Positions 16,705 to 25,521 of a stretch of DNA of 64,000 bases are shown in pieces. This stretch comes from Mycobacterium sp. M26 (GTDB lineage: Bacteria > Actinomycetota > Actinomycetes > Mycobacteriales > Mycobacteriaceae). The notes under the pieces are model-generated. The model saw nothing but the letters and a program-made list of their open reading frames with translations. It made no database searches and had not been told where the DNA came from. Positions within the stretch are counted from its first letter, which is position 1. Each line of letters starts with the position of its first letter. Position numbers and translations under genes: made by a program. The stretch lies in contig NZ_LN929908.1 in the NCBI RefSeq assembly GCF_001494595.1, positions 2,331,716 through 2,395,715 on the forward strand, given 5' to 3'.

Positions 16705-18317
16705 TCGGCGGACGGGATCAATTCGAAGCCCTTGTACCCTGAGGCCGCCACATCGGCGCAGATGTCGTTGTAGGCCGCGAACCCACCGCAGAACAGCATG
16801 AAGACCCGTGGCTTGCCGGGCACGTTGGCGCCGAGGTACCAGGAGTTCGCCTTGGTGAACAGGGTGCCCTCGGCGCGCTGGGACAGCTCGGCAACCCAGT
16901 TCTCCACCGCGTCAGCAGTGGCTTCGATTGCGGCATAACCATTGTCGTCGAGGTGGGCGATGGCCTCAGCGATCCAGTCGACGTGCGACTCCGCGCCGAG
17001 CACCATGTTCGCCAGCACCGCAGGGCTGCCCGGACCGGTGATCACGAACAGGTTCGGGAATCCGTCACACCCCAGACCCAGATAGGTGCGCGGCCCGGCC
17101 GCCCAGTCCTCGGACAACGCCTGTCCCCCGCGCCCGACGATGTCGATCTTGCCCAGCGCACCGGTCAGCGCGTCGAATCCGGTGGCGAAGACGATCGCGT
17201 CGACGTCGTAATGGGCTGCCGTGGTGGCGATCCCGGTGGCATCGATCGACTCGATCGGGGTGCGGCGCACACTGACCAACTCGACGTTGGGCCGGTTGAA
17301 GGTCTGGAAGTAGGAGGAGTCGGTGCAGATCCGCTTCGCACCGATCGGATGGTCATCGGGGATCAGCAACTCGGCCACCGCGGGATCGTCGATGACGGCG
17401 CGCACCTTCTCCTCCCAGAACTTCCTGGCCTCGTCGTTGGCGGCCAGATCCGTCATCTGATCGGGGAAGGTCTTGGAGAACAGCACACCGCCGAGCTGCC
17501 AGCGTGTTTCGAAGGCTTCCCGCCGCTCCTGCGGGGACACCTCCAGCGTCGGCTTCGGATGCGCGATATGCGGAGAACCGCCCCCGCTGCGGAAGGACAC
17601 CCGGCGCCGCTCGGCGTAATCCGCCTTGATCCCGGCCAGCTCCTCGGCGCTCAACGGCCGATTACCGGCCGGCACGCTGTAGTTCGGGGTGCGCTGGAAG
17701 ACGTAGAGCTGCTCGGCCTGCTCGGCGATGATCGGAATGGACTGGATGCCCGAGGATCCGGTGCCGATCACCGCGACCCGGCGGCCGGTGAAGTCGACGC
17801 CGCCGTGCGGCCAGTGTGCGGTGTGGAAGATCTCACCGGCGAAGGTGTCCAGCCCGGCGATATCGGGGGTGAGCGCCGACGACAATGCTCCGGTGGCCAT
17901 GATGCAGAACCGGGCGGAGATCACCTCGCCGGAGTCGGTGCCCACCGTCCAGCGCAGTGTCGACTCGTCGAGCACCGCCGACGTGACGCGGGTTCCGAAG
18001 GTGATGTCGCGGCGAAGGTCGAGTTTGTCCGCCACCCAGTTCAGGTAGTCGAGGATCTCGGCCTGGGTGGCGTAGCGCTCGGTCCAGTTCCATTCCTGCT
18101 GCAGCTCATCGGAGAACGAGTAGCTGTAGTCCACACTTTCGACGTCACAACGCGCCCCCGGGTACCGGTTGTAGTACCAGGTTCCGCCCACCCCGTCGGC
18201 CGCCTCGATGACGCGAACGGTCAACCCCTGCGCGCGCAGTCGGTGCAGGGCGTACAACCCGGCGAAACCGGCTCCTACGATGACGGCGTCGAGGTGTGCT
18301 GGGCCGGTCTGCTGCAT
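16701..18317 (-). CDS. Baeyer-Villiger-type flavin monooxygenase (CHMO-like)
   Basis: A 538-residue FAD/NADPH enzyme. It has the FAD fold VGAGFAGLYALHRLR, the class B signature FAGEIFHTAHWPHG (FxGxxxHTxxW) near residue 165, and the NADPH fold VIGTGSSGIQS. Such enzymes insert oxygen beside a carbonyl to form an ester or lactone. The ATG at 18317 is used; a GTG at 18326 would place an 11-bp palindrome inside the coding region. It is divergent from the HsaA-like gene and its stop overlaps the end of the HsaD-like gene by four bases. A steroid or cyclic ketone substrate is an inference from neighbours. Confidence 0.85.
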   Translation of the reverse strand: MQQTGPAHLDAVIVGAGFAGLYALHRLRAQGLTVRVIEAADGVGGTWYYNRYPGARCDVESVDYSYSFSDELQQEWNWTERYATQAEILDYLNWVADKLDLRRDITFGTRVTSAVLDESTLRWTVGTDSGEVISARFCIMATGALSSALTPDIAGLDTFAGEIFHTAHWPHGGVDFTGRRVAVIGTGSSGIQSIPIIAEQAEQLYVFQRTPNYSVPAGNRPLSAEELAGIKADYAERRRVSFRSGGGSPHIAHPKPTLEVSPQERREAFETRWQLGGVLFSKTFPDQMTDLAANDEARKFWEEKVRAVIDDPAVAELLIPDDHPIGAKRICTDSSYFQTFNRPNVELVSVRRTPIESIDATGIATTAAHYDVDAIVFATGFDALTGALGKIDIVGRGGQALSEDWAAGPRTYLGLGCDGFPNLFVITGPGSPAVLANMVLGAESHVDWIAEAIAHLDDNGYAAIEATADAVENWVAELSQRAEGTLFTKANSWYLGANVPGKPRVFMLFCGGFAAYNDICADVAASGYKGFELIPSAD

Positions 18318-18455
18318 GCTGGTCACAGTGACAAAATCTAAGGTATTTGTAAACCCCCGCAAGGGGGGTGGTCCGCTCATCGGGACAACTCGTCGCGCGG
18401 GGTGCACAGCTGCCGCACTATGGAGGAACCACGCCCGACAGATGAGGTAAAACGC
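18318..18455. promoter_or_regulatory. Divergent promoter with palindrome and a GCAA-loop hairpin
   Basis: The 138-bp spacer between the monooxygenase and HsaA-like genes holds a perfect palindrome GTCACAGTGAC (18322-18332), an imperfect ACAAA...TTTGT repeat (18331-18350), and a short GC hairpin CCCCC-GCAA-GGGGG (18354-18367). The ribosome-binding site GATGAGG at 18441-18447 sets the ATG at 18456. No AACnnGTT KstR core is seen here. Confidence 0.5.
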
Positions 18456-19637
18456 ATGACCACACGGGTTATTGACAAAGTCATGGATGCCGCGGACCAG
18501 ATGCGCGAGCATGCCGTGGAGGCCGAGAAAATCGGCAAGCTCACCGAGCAGACCGTCAAGATCATGAAGTCGGCGGGCAACATCCGCCTGCTGCAGCCCA
18601 AGGAGTACGGCGGCCTGGAGGTACACCCCCGGGAGTTCGCCGAGACCGTGATGGCCACCGCCGCCCTCGACCCGGCCGCGGGCTGGATCAACGGCGTGGT
18701 GGGTGTCCACCCGTATCAGCTGGCCTACGCCGATCCGCGTGTGGCCGCCGAGATCTGGGCCGACGACGTCGACACCTGGGTCGCCTCCCCCTACGCGCCG
18801 CAGGGCATTGCGGTGCCGGTCGACGGCGGCTACATCTTCAACGGCCGCTGGCAGTTCAGCTCCGGCACCGACCACTGCGACTGGATCTTCCTGGGCGCGA
18901 TCCTCGGTGACGCCGAGGGCAAGCCCGTCATGCCGCCGCAGATGCTGCACATGATCCTGCCCCGCAAGGATTACGAGATCGTCGAAGACTCCTGGGATGT
19001 GGTGGGCCTGCGCGGAACCGGGTCCAAGGACGTCATCGTGCGCAACGCTTTCGTGCCCGACTACCGCACCATGGATGCCTTCAAGGTGATGGACGGCTCC
19101 GCCCAGCGGGAAGCCGGCATGACCGACACCCTCTACCTGATGCCGTGGTCGGCGATGTTCCCGCTGGGGATCTCCGCTGCCACCATCGGTATCTGCGAAG
19201 GCGCGCTGGCCGCCCACCTGGACTACCAGCGCGAGCGTGTCAGCGCGGCCGGCACGGCCATCAAGGACGACCCGTACGTGATGTACGCGATCGGTGAGGC
19301 AGCCGCCGACATCAACGCTGCGCGTCAGGAGATCCTGGCCAACATCGACCGCATCTACGACATGGTCGACTCCGGCCAGGAGGTGTCGTTCGCCGACCGG
19401 GCGGCCGGCCGGCGCACCCAGGTACGCGCGGTCTGGCGCGCCGTGATGGCCGTCGATCAGATCTTCTCCCGCTCCGGTGGCAACGGAATGCGGATGGACA
19501 AGCCGCTGCAGCGCTACTGGCGCGACGCCCACACCGGCATGGCGCACGCGATTCACGTACCGGGCACCGTCTTCCACGCATCCGCGCTCAGCTCCTTCGG
19601 CGTCGAACCCGAAGGTCCGCTGCGGGCGATGATCTGA
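18456..19637 (+). CDS. HsaA-like flavin-dependent monooxygenase, oxygenase component (acyl-CoA dehydrogenase fold)
   Basis: A 393-residue acyl-CoA dehydrogenase-fold protein, the same length as HsaA (3-hydroxy-9,10-seconandrostatriene-dione 4-hydroxylase). Shared features include LLQPKEYGGLEVHP, ALDPAAGWINGVVGVHPYQLA, SSGTDHCDWIFLGA, the WDVVGLRGTGSKDVIV segment and the C-terminal QRYWRDAHTGMAHA. Such oxygenases hydroxylate a phenolic ring with reduced flavin supplied by a separate reductase (HsaB type); no reductase gene is in the window. ATG 18456 follows GATGAGG by eight bases. It leads a unit with the HsaC-like and KstD-like genes. It is a paralogue candidate, not clearly the canonical hsaA. 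Confidence 0.82.
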   Translation: MTTRVIDKVMDAADQMREHAVEAEKIGKLTEQTVKIMKSAGNIRLLQPKEYGGLEVHPREFAETVMATAALDPAAGWINGVVGVHPYQLAYADPRVAAEIWADDVDTWVASPYAPQGIAVPVDGGYIFNGRWQFSSGTDHCDWIFLGAILGDAEGKPVMPPQMLHMILPRKDYEIVEDSWDVVGLRGTGSKDVIVRNAFVPDYRTMDAFKVMDGSAQREAGMTDTLYLMPWSAMFPLGISAATIGICEGALAAHLDYQRERVSAAGTAIKDDPYVMYAIGEAAADINAARQEILANIDRIYDMVDSGQEVSFADRAAGRRTQVRAVWRAVMAVDQIFSRSGGNGMRMDKPLQRYWRDAHTGMAHAIHVPGTVFHASALSSFGVEPEGPLRAMI

Positions 19638-19650
19638 CACGGCGAACTCG

Positions 19651-20559
19651 ATGAGTCTGTTCTCCAGCCTCGGCTACGTCACCATCGCGACCGCCGATAT
19701 CGAGCGCTGGCGTCAATTCGCCTTCAGTCTGCTGGGTTTCGCCGAGGGCAAGGGCCCGGATCCCGATTCGCTGTACCTGCGGATGGACGAGAGGGCCGCC
19801 CGGATCATCGTCACCCCCGGAGATGGCGACCGAATCGTGGCCTCCGGGTGGGAGGTTCGCGACCGTATCGGCCTGGACCGGGTGCGTCAGACCCTCGACG
19901 CCGCGGGGGTGCCCTATAAGAACCTTCCGCAGAGCGAGGCCGATGATCGCCGGGTGGAGGAGGTCATCACCTTCGACGACCCGGCAGGCAACACGCTCGA
20001 GGTGTTCCACGGCGCCGTTCTCGACCACAGCCCGGTCGTCACGCCGTACGGCGCCCGGTTCGTCACCGGCGACCAGGGTCTGGGACATGTCGTGCTGCCC
20101 GCCCTGGACGCCAACGGTCTGTTCGAGTTCTACACCGAGACACTGGGTTTCCTGTCCCGCGGCGCATTCCGGGTCCCCCTGCCCAAGGAGTTCGGCCCAA
20201 TCCGGATTCGGTTCCTCGGAGTCAACGAACGCCACCACAGCCTGGCCATCGCCCCGGCGACCACCCTGCGCGATCCCGGCCTGATCCACATGATGGTGGA
20301 GGTCGACAGCCTCGACGCGGTGGGCGCCGCACTCGACCGGGTGAACAAGGAGGGCTTCCAGCTGTCCTCCACACTGGGCAGGCACACCAACGACAAGATG
20401 GTGTCGTTCTACGTCCGCGCACCCGGCGACTGGGACATCGAATTCGGCACCGGCGGTCTGCGCATCGACGAAAACCATTACACCGCTGAGGAGATCACCG
20501 CCGACAGCTACTGGGGCCACCAGTGGGTCAGCGACCTCCCCGCTGCCATGCGGCCCTGA
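19651..20559 (+). CDS. HsaC/BphC-like extradiol ring-cleavage dioxygenase
   Basis: A 302-residue type I extradiol dioxygenase made of two vicinal-oxygen-chelate modules. The C-terminal module carries the Fe(II) ligands: His in QGLGHVVLP, His in GLIHMMVEV and Glu in WDIEFGTGG. It would open a catechol ring next to the hydroxyls (meta cleavage), making the substrate for the HsaD-like hydrolase at 15.9 kb. It starts 13 bp after the HsaA-like gene and ends one base before the KstD-like gene, so the three form one unit. The N-terminal module is non-metal, as usual in the family. Confidence 0.85.
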   Translation: MSLFSSLGYVTIATADIERWRQFAFSLLGFAEGKGPDPDSLYLRMDERAARIIVTPGDGDRIVASGWEVRDRIGLDRVRQTLDAAGVPYKNLPQSEADDRRVEEVITFDDPAGNTLEVFHGAVLDHSPVVTPYGARFVTGDQGLGHVVLPALDANGLFEFYTETLGFLSRGAFRVPLPKEFGPIRIRFLGVNERHHSLAIAPATTLRDPGLIHMMVEVDSLDAVGAALDRVNKEGFQLSSTLGRHTNDKMVSFYVRAPGDWDIEFGTGGLRIDENHYTAEEITADSYWGHQWVSDLPAAMRP

Positions 20560-20560
20560 C

Positions 20561-22102
20561 ATGCCGACGTTCGATGAGACAGTCGACGTCATCGTCGCCG
20601 GATCCGGTGGTGGCATCACCGGGGCCTATACCGCGGCACGCGAAGGCCTGTCGGTAGCCCTGGTCGAGGCCACCGACAAGTTCGGCGGCACGACGGCCTA
20701 CTCCGGTGGCGGTGGAATGTGGTTCCCCTGCAACCCCGTTCTGCAGCGGGCGGGCAGCGACGACACCGTCGAGCGCGCACTGAACTACTTCCACTCCGTG
20801 GTCGGTGACCGAACCCCGCGCGAGTTGCAGGACGCCTACGTCCGCGGCGGGTCGGCACTCATCGAATACCTGGAGGCCGACGAGAACTTCGCGTTCACCG
20901 TCCTGCCGTGGCCGGACTACTTCGGCAAGGCACCCGACGCGCGCACCGACGGGTTGCGCCACATCGTCGCCGTGCCGATCCGCGACGAAAAGCTGGGACC
21001 CTATGCCGGTACCGTCGGCGGACCCTTGGACACCGAACGGCTCGGGGCCCCGGCGCCGGGCAAGTTGTTCGGCGGGCGCGCTCTGATCGGCCGATTTCTG
21101 GCCGCGCTCAGCGGGTTTCCCGATGCCGCGCTCTACCGCAACGCCGAACTGGTGGAGCTGATCACCGATGACGGCCGAGTGGTCGGGGCGGTGGTGCAGC
21201 GCGCCGGAGTGCAGGTGAGCATCGGCGCGCGACGTGGTGTCTTGCTGGCGGCCGGCGGATTCGAACACAACCCGGCGCTGCGGCAGAACTTCGGCGTGCC
21301 GGGCGATCCCGCCGACTCGATGGGCTGCCCGGGCAATACCGGCGCGGCGCTTCAGGCGGCCATCCGCATCGGCGCCAGCCTGGATCTGATGGATCAGGCG
21401 TGGTGGTCACCGGGTCTGACCCATCCTGACGGCCGGTCGGCCTTCGCGCTGTGGTTTACCGGCGGCATCTTCGTCAACGACGCCGGGGAACGCTTCGTCA
21501 ACGAATCCGCCGCCTATGACCGGATCGGCCGGGAGATCATCGAGGAGATGCGAGCCGGCCGGCTCAGCCTGCCGCTGTGGATGATCTACGACGATCGGGA
21601 GGGCGAGGTACCGCCCGTCAAGGCCACCAACGTGTCCATGGTGGAGACCGAGCGCTATCGCGACGCCGGATTATGGCGTACCGCAAGCACTCTGGCGGAG
21701 CTGGCCGAGTCCATCGGTGTTCCGGCTGATGGCCTGCAGCAGACGGTGGCGCGGTTCAACCAGCTGGTCGCCGACGGCGCCGACGCCGACTTCGGCCGCG
21801 GGGACGAAGCCTACGACCGGGCCTTCTCGGAGGGAAAGCTCCCGTTGGTGCCCGTCGACCAGCCGCCGTTTCACGCCGCGGCATTCGGGCTGTCCGATCT
21901 GGGCACCAAGGGCGGATTACGCACCGACGCCCGGGCCAGGGTCCTCGATCAGGACGGTCAGCCGATCCCGGGCCTCTACGCCGCGGGCAACACCATGGCG
22001 GCCGTCAGCGGCACCACCTATCCCGGTGGCGGAAACCCGATCGGGGCGTCCATGTTTTTCAGCCACCTCGCGGCACTCGACATGGCCGCGACAACGGGTT
22101 AG
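20561..22102 (+). CDS. FAD-dependent 3-ketosteroid dehydrogenase-like flavoprotein (KstD family)
   Basis: A 513-residue flavoprotein of the fumarate-reductase/KstD family. The FAD fold is VAGSGGGITGAYTAAREG, followed by GGTTAYSGGGGMWFP, the C-terminal FAD site reads GLYAAGNTMAAVSGTTYPGGG, and PIGASMFFSHLAALD ends the domain. KstD enzymes introduce a 1,2 double bond in ring A of 3-ketosteroids using catalytic Tyr residues; I cannot assign those by eye. The ATG follows the preceding TGA by one base. Position next to HsaA- and HsaC-like genes supports a steroid substrate, though other delta-dehydrogenations are possible. Converges with the secreted-protein gene (4-bp overlap). Confidence 0.8.
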   Translation: MPTFDETVDVIVAGSGGGITGAYTAAREGLSVALVEATDKFGGTTAYSGGGGMWFPCNPVLQRAGSDDTVERALNYFHSVVGDRTPRELQDAYVRGGSALIEYLEADENFAFTVLPWPDYFGKAPDARTDGLRHIVAVPIRDEKLGPYAGTVGGPLDTERLGAPAPGKLFGGRALIGRFLAALSGFPDAALYRNAELVELITDDGRVVGAVVQRAGVQVSIGARRGVLLAAGGFEHNPALRQNFGVPGDPADSMGCPGNTGAALQAAIRIGASLDLMDQAWWSPGLTHPDGRSAFALWFTGGIFVNDAGERFVNESAAYDRIGREIIEEMRAGRLSLPLWMIYDDREGEVPPVKATNVSMVETERYRDAGLWRTASTLAELAESIGVPADGLQQTVARFNQLVADGADADFGRGDEAYDRAFSEGKLPLVPVDQPPFHAAAFGLSDLGTKGGLRTDARARVLDQDGQPIPGLYAAGNTMAAVSGTTYPGGGNPIGASMFFSHLAALDMAATTG

Positions 22103-22614
22103 GTCTGCTTGACCAACTTGAAGGGCATGCTGATGTAGAGCGGCCCACTGCGGCCGCAGGCCCCCGGCGCGCCGGTCGTGCCGTCCTCCCCCACCAGGAT
22201 GTTGGAGGTCGGGTCGGACGCCGAGCCGTCCGGGGTGACCCCGTGGAAGCGGTACACCTGCTTACCGGGTGCGGTGGAACCGTCGTAACACGGCATCCAG
22301 TCCGGGATGACGCGCTTGACGTACCATTCGCCACCGGTCTGGTAGATCGGGGCCGTCCACCCCCAGTCGCTGGACACCGTCCCGGTGCACTCGGTGGGAT
22401 AGCTGCACTGCGAGGAGATGGTCCAGATGCTGCGGACGCTCTTCTCGTCGTGGAACACGTCGTTGTTGGTGGCCCACTCGCCGTTGGATGTCGCGATGAA
22501 CGTCCCGTTGAGCGCCCACCGGTCCGAGGCCTGCGCCGTCGCCGGGTTCAGGCCGGTGCCGACGACGGCGGCGGTCAGTGCCGCCACGGCCACCAGCGTC
22601 GGTGTCGTACGCAT
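22099..22614 (-). CDS. Small secreted protein at the end of the mce operon
   Basis: A 171-residue protein with a Sec-type signal peptide (MRTTPTLVAVAALTAAVVG, cleavage likely after ATAQA) and a mature domain with five cysteines (such as SSQCSYPTECTG and PACGRSG-like GACGRSG), pointing to disulfides outside the cell. I do not recognise a named domain. The ATG at 22614 has a near-perfect AGGAGGT ribosome-binding site six bases upstream that overlaps the mceF 3' end, so it is the ninth gene of the yrbE/mce unit. Similar small exported proteins follow mceF in other mycobacterial mce operons; a role with the Mce complex is an inference. Confidence 0.75.
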   Translation of the reverse strand: MRTTPTLVAVAALTAAVVGTGLNPATAQASDRWALNGTFIATSNGEWATNNDVFHDEKSVRSIWTISSQCSYPTECTGTVSSDWGWTAPIYQTGGEWYVKRVIPDWMPCYDGSTAPGKQVYRFHGVTPDGSASDPTSNILVGEDGTTGAPGACGRSGPLYISMPFKLVKQT

Positions 22615-22628
22615 CCAGCCACCTCCTG

Positions 22629-24242
22629 TCATGTCGTGGGCAACAGGTCTTTCCACGACCGCTCAGCACCCGGCTTCACCAGATCCGACTGCCGGAACAC
22701 GCTGCCGTCCGGGGTGGCGTACTGACCGGTTGCCGGGTCGTACGTCGCAATGGCCACCGAGGGTCCCGTCGGCCCTCCGGTGAAGGCGCTGGGCGCCACC
22801 CCACCACCGGAGTCCATCGGCGCCAGGTCGGGAACCGGTGCCGGCGGCGGGGCGTCGGCGGGCGGTACCTGGGCCGCGGCCGGAGCCAGCGGAGCCTCAG
22901 CCGGCGGTGCCGGTGCCGCGGGGGCAGGTCCCGGTGGCCGCGGGGTGCCCTGCAGCGGTCCGTAGATGTTGTCGTTGAGGGTCACCCGGTCATCCGGCGG
23001 AATGCCCTGCGAGACCAGGTTCGGGTCGAACGGGTAGGGCCCGGTCGCGTGCTGGCGCATGGCCAGCGGCTCGAACGGCTTGTCGCTCTCGCACAGCTCG
23101 GCCGTGGGCGCCCGCTTTCCGGGCTGCCCCTGGCACGGGTAGTTGCGCGCACCGCGGACCGCGATCGGCGAGTCCTGCGGAAGCTTGCAATACAGCCCGT
23201 CCGGGGTGTCGATATCGGACAGGTCAGCAGGCGAACGCCACGAGGACGGCGGCAGGAAGCCGACGGTGCACGCCGGTGGGTCGCTGATGCCGACGGTGAA
23301 GTCGCCCTTGGCCATACCGACCGGGTTGTTCATCGGGCCGATGGACTGGATGGAGGCGATGTAGGGCGGCAACAGCACGAGCAGCTGCTCCAGCGACGCG
23401 TGATAGGTCACGCCCACCTGGCCGATGGTTGTCAGGTTGGCCAGCAACACCGGCAACGTCGGCTTCACCTGGTTCAGCAGGGCCGAGGCTTCATCGGCCG
23501 CGCCGGGACCGTTCTGCAGGATCTCCCGCCACTGCGGATCGTTGGTCACCAGCTGGCCGCTGATCCCCGCCAGGCTGCGGGCCCAGGTCTTGATGGAGTC
23601 AGTGGAAGCCAGCTGACCGTCGAGCAGCGGCCGGCTGTCCTCGATCAGGGTGCGGGTTTGGTCTCCCGAGCTGTTGAAGTCGGCAGCCAGCCGCGACGCC
23701 GAATCGGCCAGCACACTGAGGTTGTCAGCGGTGCCGTTGAGCGCCTTGAACGACTCGTCGAGCAGGTCCGGGATCCGGTCCTTGGGGATGCTCTTGAGCA
23801 GCGCGCTGACCTGGTCGAGCATCGGCCCCACCGCCTGCGGCACGGTGGTGTTCTTGGCCGGGATCACCGAACCGTTCTCCAGGTACGGCCCGGAGTCGGT
23901 GTTGGGCACCAAGTCGACGTACTGCTCACCGACCGCGGACACACTGAGCACCCGGGCCTGCAGATCAGCGGGTACCTTCGGCGACGTGGCCAGCGACAGC
24001 GTGGCTTCCGCGCCGGTCTTGGTCGGCCGCACCTCGGTGACCTTGCCCAGCTGCACGCCGCGATAGGTCACATTCGAGAACTGGTAGAGCCCACCGGTTC
24101 TCGGCAACTCCAGTTTGACGGTCATCCGGCCGATCCCGAGCAGTGTCGGGGCCTGCAGGTAGGCGACCACCATCACCGCGATACCGACGATCGAGGCGAT
24201 CGTGAAGATGATCAGCTGGTTCCGAACGAAGCGGGTCAGCAT
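22629..24242 (-). CDS. mceF: Mce family protein MceF
   Basis: A 537-residue MlaD/Mce protein: N-terminal membrane anchor (about residues 6-30), Mce/MlaD domain with GVQLGKVTEVRPTKTG, a long helical region (about 130-320) expected to form the lipid tunnel with the other five subunits, and a Pro/Ala-rich C-terminal tail (about 425-500). The last-position Mce protein is usually the longest. ATG 24242 begins one base after the mceE stop. Paired cysteines in the tail region (ACTVGF, LYCKLP, YPCQGQ, ELCESD) may form disulfides. Part of a lipid or sterol importer in the cell envelope. Confidence 0.9.
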   Translation of the reverse strand: MLTRFVRNQLIIFTIASIVGIAVMVVAYLQAPTLLGIGRMTVKLELPRTGGLYQFSNVTYRGVQLGKVTEVRPTKTGAEATLSLATSPKVPADLQARVLSVSAVGEQYVDLVPNTDSGPYLENGSVIPAKNTTVPQAVGPMLDQVSALLKSIPKDRIPDLLDESFKALNGTADNLSVLADSASRLAADFNSSGDQTRTLIEDSRPLLDGQLASTDSIKTWARSLAGISGQLVTNDPQWREILQNGPGAADEASALLNQVKPTLPVLLANLTTIGQVGVTYHASLEQLLVLLPPYIASIQSIGPMNNPVGMAKGDFTVGISDPPACTVGFLPPSSWRSPADLSDIDTPDGLYCKLPQDSPIAVRGARNYPCQGQPGKRAPTAELCESDKPFEPLAMRQHATGPYPFDPNLVSQGIPPDDRVTLNDNIYGPLQGTPRPPGPAPAAPAPPAEAPLAPAAAQVPPADAPPPAPVPDLAPMDSGGGVAPSAFTGGPTGPSVAIATYDPATGQYATPDGSVFRQSDLVKPGAERSWKDLLPTT

Positions 24243-24243
24243 G

Positions 24244-25521
24244 TCAGTTGCCACCTCCGTCCTGCGGCACCGCATCGGGTGCCGGTCCGGGAAGCGGGCC
24301 GGTTCCCGTGCCGTGGGCGGTGGAGGTGTCGGCGGTCAGAGCCGACTGCGAACTGGTCGCCGAGGCCGGCGGGTCCACCAGCGGCGGAATATCTGCCACC
24401 TGGGCCGGTGTCGGGGTCAGCGGTGCCTGCAGCGGATCGTAGGTGTACGTCGCGTAGAACGGATCACCCGGCGCCGGAACCAGTTTCGCGTTCTCATCAC
24501 CCCAGCGAGTGCCCAGGAACAGTGTGCGCTTGAGCCGCGGCACGGTGAAGTCGAAGATGATGAACTGGTTCATGTAGTCGCCGCGAATGGCACGGTCGAC
24601 GACGCTCTGGGTGTACGGGAATGTCGGGAAGTAGGACAGTGCGGTGTCGAGCTTCGGGCCGACATCGGCGAGCGCCTTCAAGGTGGGTTCCAGATTCTGC
24701 AGGTTGCGCACCAGGTCGGCACCGGAGTCGTTGACCAGCCCGGTGGCCAGGTTGGAGAAATCGCGGAACTTCTCCAGCGCTGTGGTGATACGGGGCCGTT
24801 CGTTGATGAGCACGTCGAGCGCCGGAGGGATCCGGTTCAGCGCACTGGTCAGCACCTCGCGCTGGCCGGCGAACGTGCCGGCCAGGTTGTTCAGCGAGGT
24901 GACCGCCGCGTTGATGCTGTCGCGCTGATCGGAGAGCAGCCCGACGAAGTCGTTGAGCTGGGTCAGCAGATCCCGGATCTTGTCCTCGCGGCCGTTGAGT
25001 GCCGCACTGAACTCGCGCACGAAGTCGCCGATCTGGCCCAGCCCGCCGCCGTTGACCACCACCGACAACGCCGACAGCGTCTGCTCGGTCGACGGGTAGG
25101 TCGAGGACCGGTTCAACCCGAGCGTGGCGCCGGGCTGCAGGACCCCGCTGGGTGCCTGGCCCAGTGGCGGGTTCAGTGCCAGGTGCATGGAACCCAGCAG
25201 GCTGGTCTGCCCGACCGTCGCGACTGCGTTGGCCGGGATGACGATCCCCGGCTTCACCGAGATCTCAACGTTGGCGTGCCAATCGCTGACCGTCATCTTG
25301 CCGACACTGCCGACTACCACATCGCCGACCAGAACCGGTGAATTCGACTCGAGCTGACCGACATTGGCGAGCTCGACGTGATAGGTCTTCGAACCTTCAC
25401 CGTGTCCGACCGTGCCCGGCAGGGGCAACGAGTTCAGGCCACCGAAAGCACAACCGCTGGTGCTGATCGCGACGCAGGTCGCGATCACCGCCAGGCGGCG
25501 CACCGAGTCACGACGGGTCAT
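24244..25521 (-). CDS. mceE: Mce family lipoprotein MceE (LprN-like)
   Basis: A 425-residue Mce protein with a lipoprotein signal: positively charged MTRRDSVRR, hydrophobic core, and STSGC as lipobox with the modified Cys at residue 24. MceE proteins are the lipoprotein member of the hexamer. The MlaD domain includes SPVLVGDVVVGSVGKM; the helical region follows, then a Pro/Thr/Ala-rich tail. The ATG overlaps the mceD stop in ATGA. It would sit on the outer face of the plasma membrane as part of the Mce tunnel. Confidence 0.9.
   Translation of the reverse strand: MTRRDSVRRLAVIATCVAISTSGCAFGGLNSLPLPGTVGHGEGSKTYHVELANVGQLESNSPVLVGDVVVGSVGKMTVSDWHANVEISVKPGIVIPANAVATVGQTSLLGSMHLALNPPLGQAPSGVLQPGATLGLNRSSTYPSTEQTLSALSVVVNGGGLGQIGDFVREFSAALNGREDKIRDLLTQLNDFVGLLSDQRDSINAAVTSLNNLAGTFAGQREVLTSALNRIPPALDVLINERPRITTALEKFRDFSNLATGLVNDSGADLVRNLQNLEPTLKALADVGPKLDTALSYFPTFPYTQSVVDRAIRGDYMNQFIIFDFTVPRLKRTLFLGTRWGDENAKLVPAPGDPFYATYTYDPLQAPLTPTPAQVADIPPLVDPPASATSSQSALTADTSTAHGTGTGPLPGPAPDAVPQDGGGN

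Noticed and set aside
18354..18367. Intrinsic terminator at the CCCCC-GCAA-GGGGG hairpin
   Set aside because: Five-base stem with no following T-run, and it lies in a divergent promoter region.
16701..19640. A 979-codon minus-strand frame that would extend the BVMO
   Set aside because: The added 440 residues are antisense to the HsaA-like gene and the recognisable BVMO begins at 18317.
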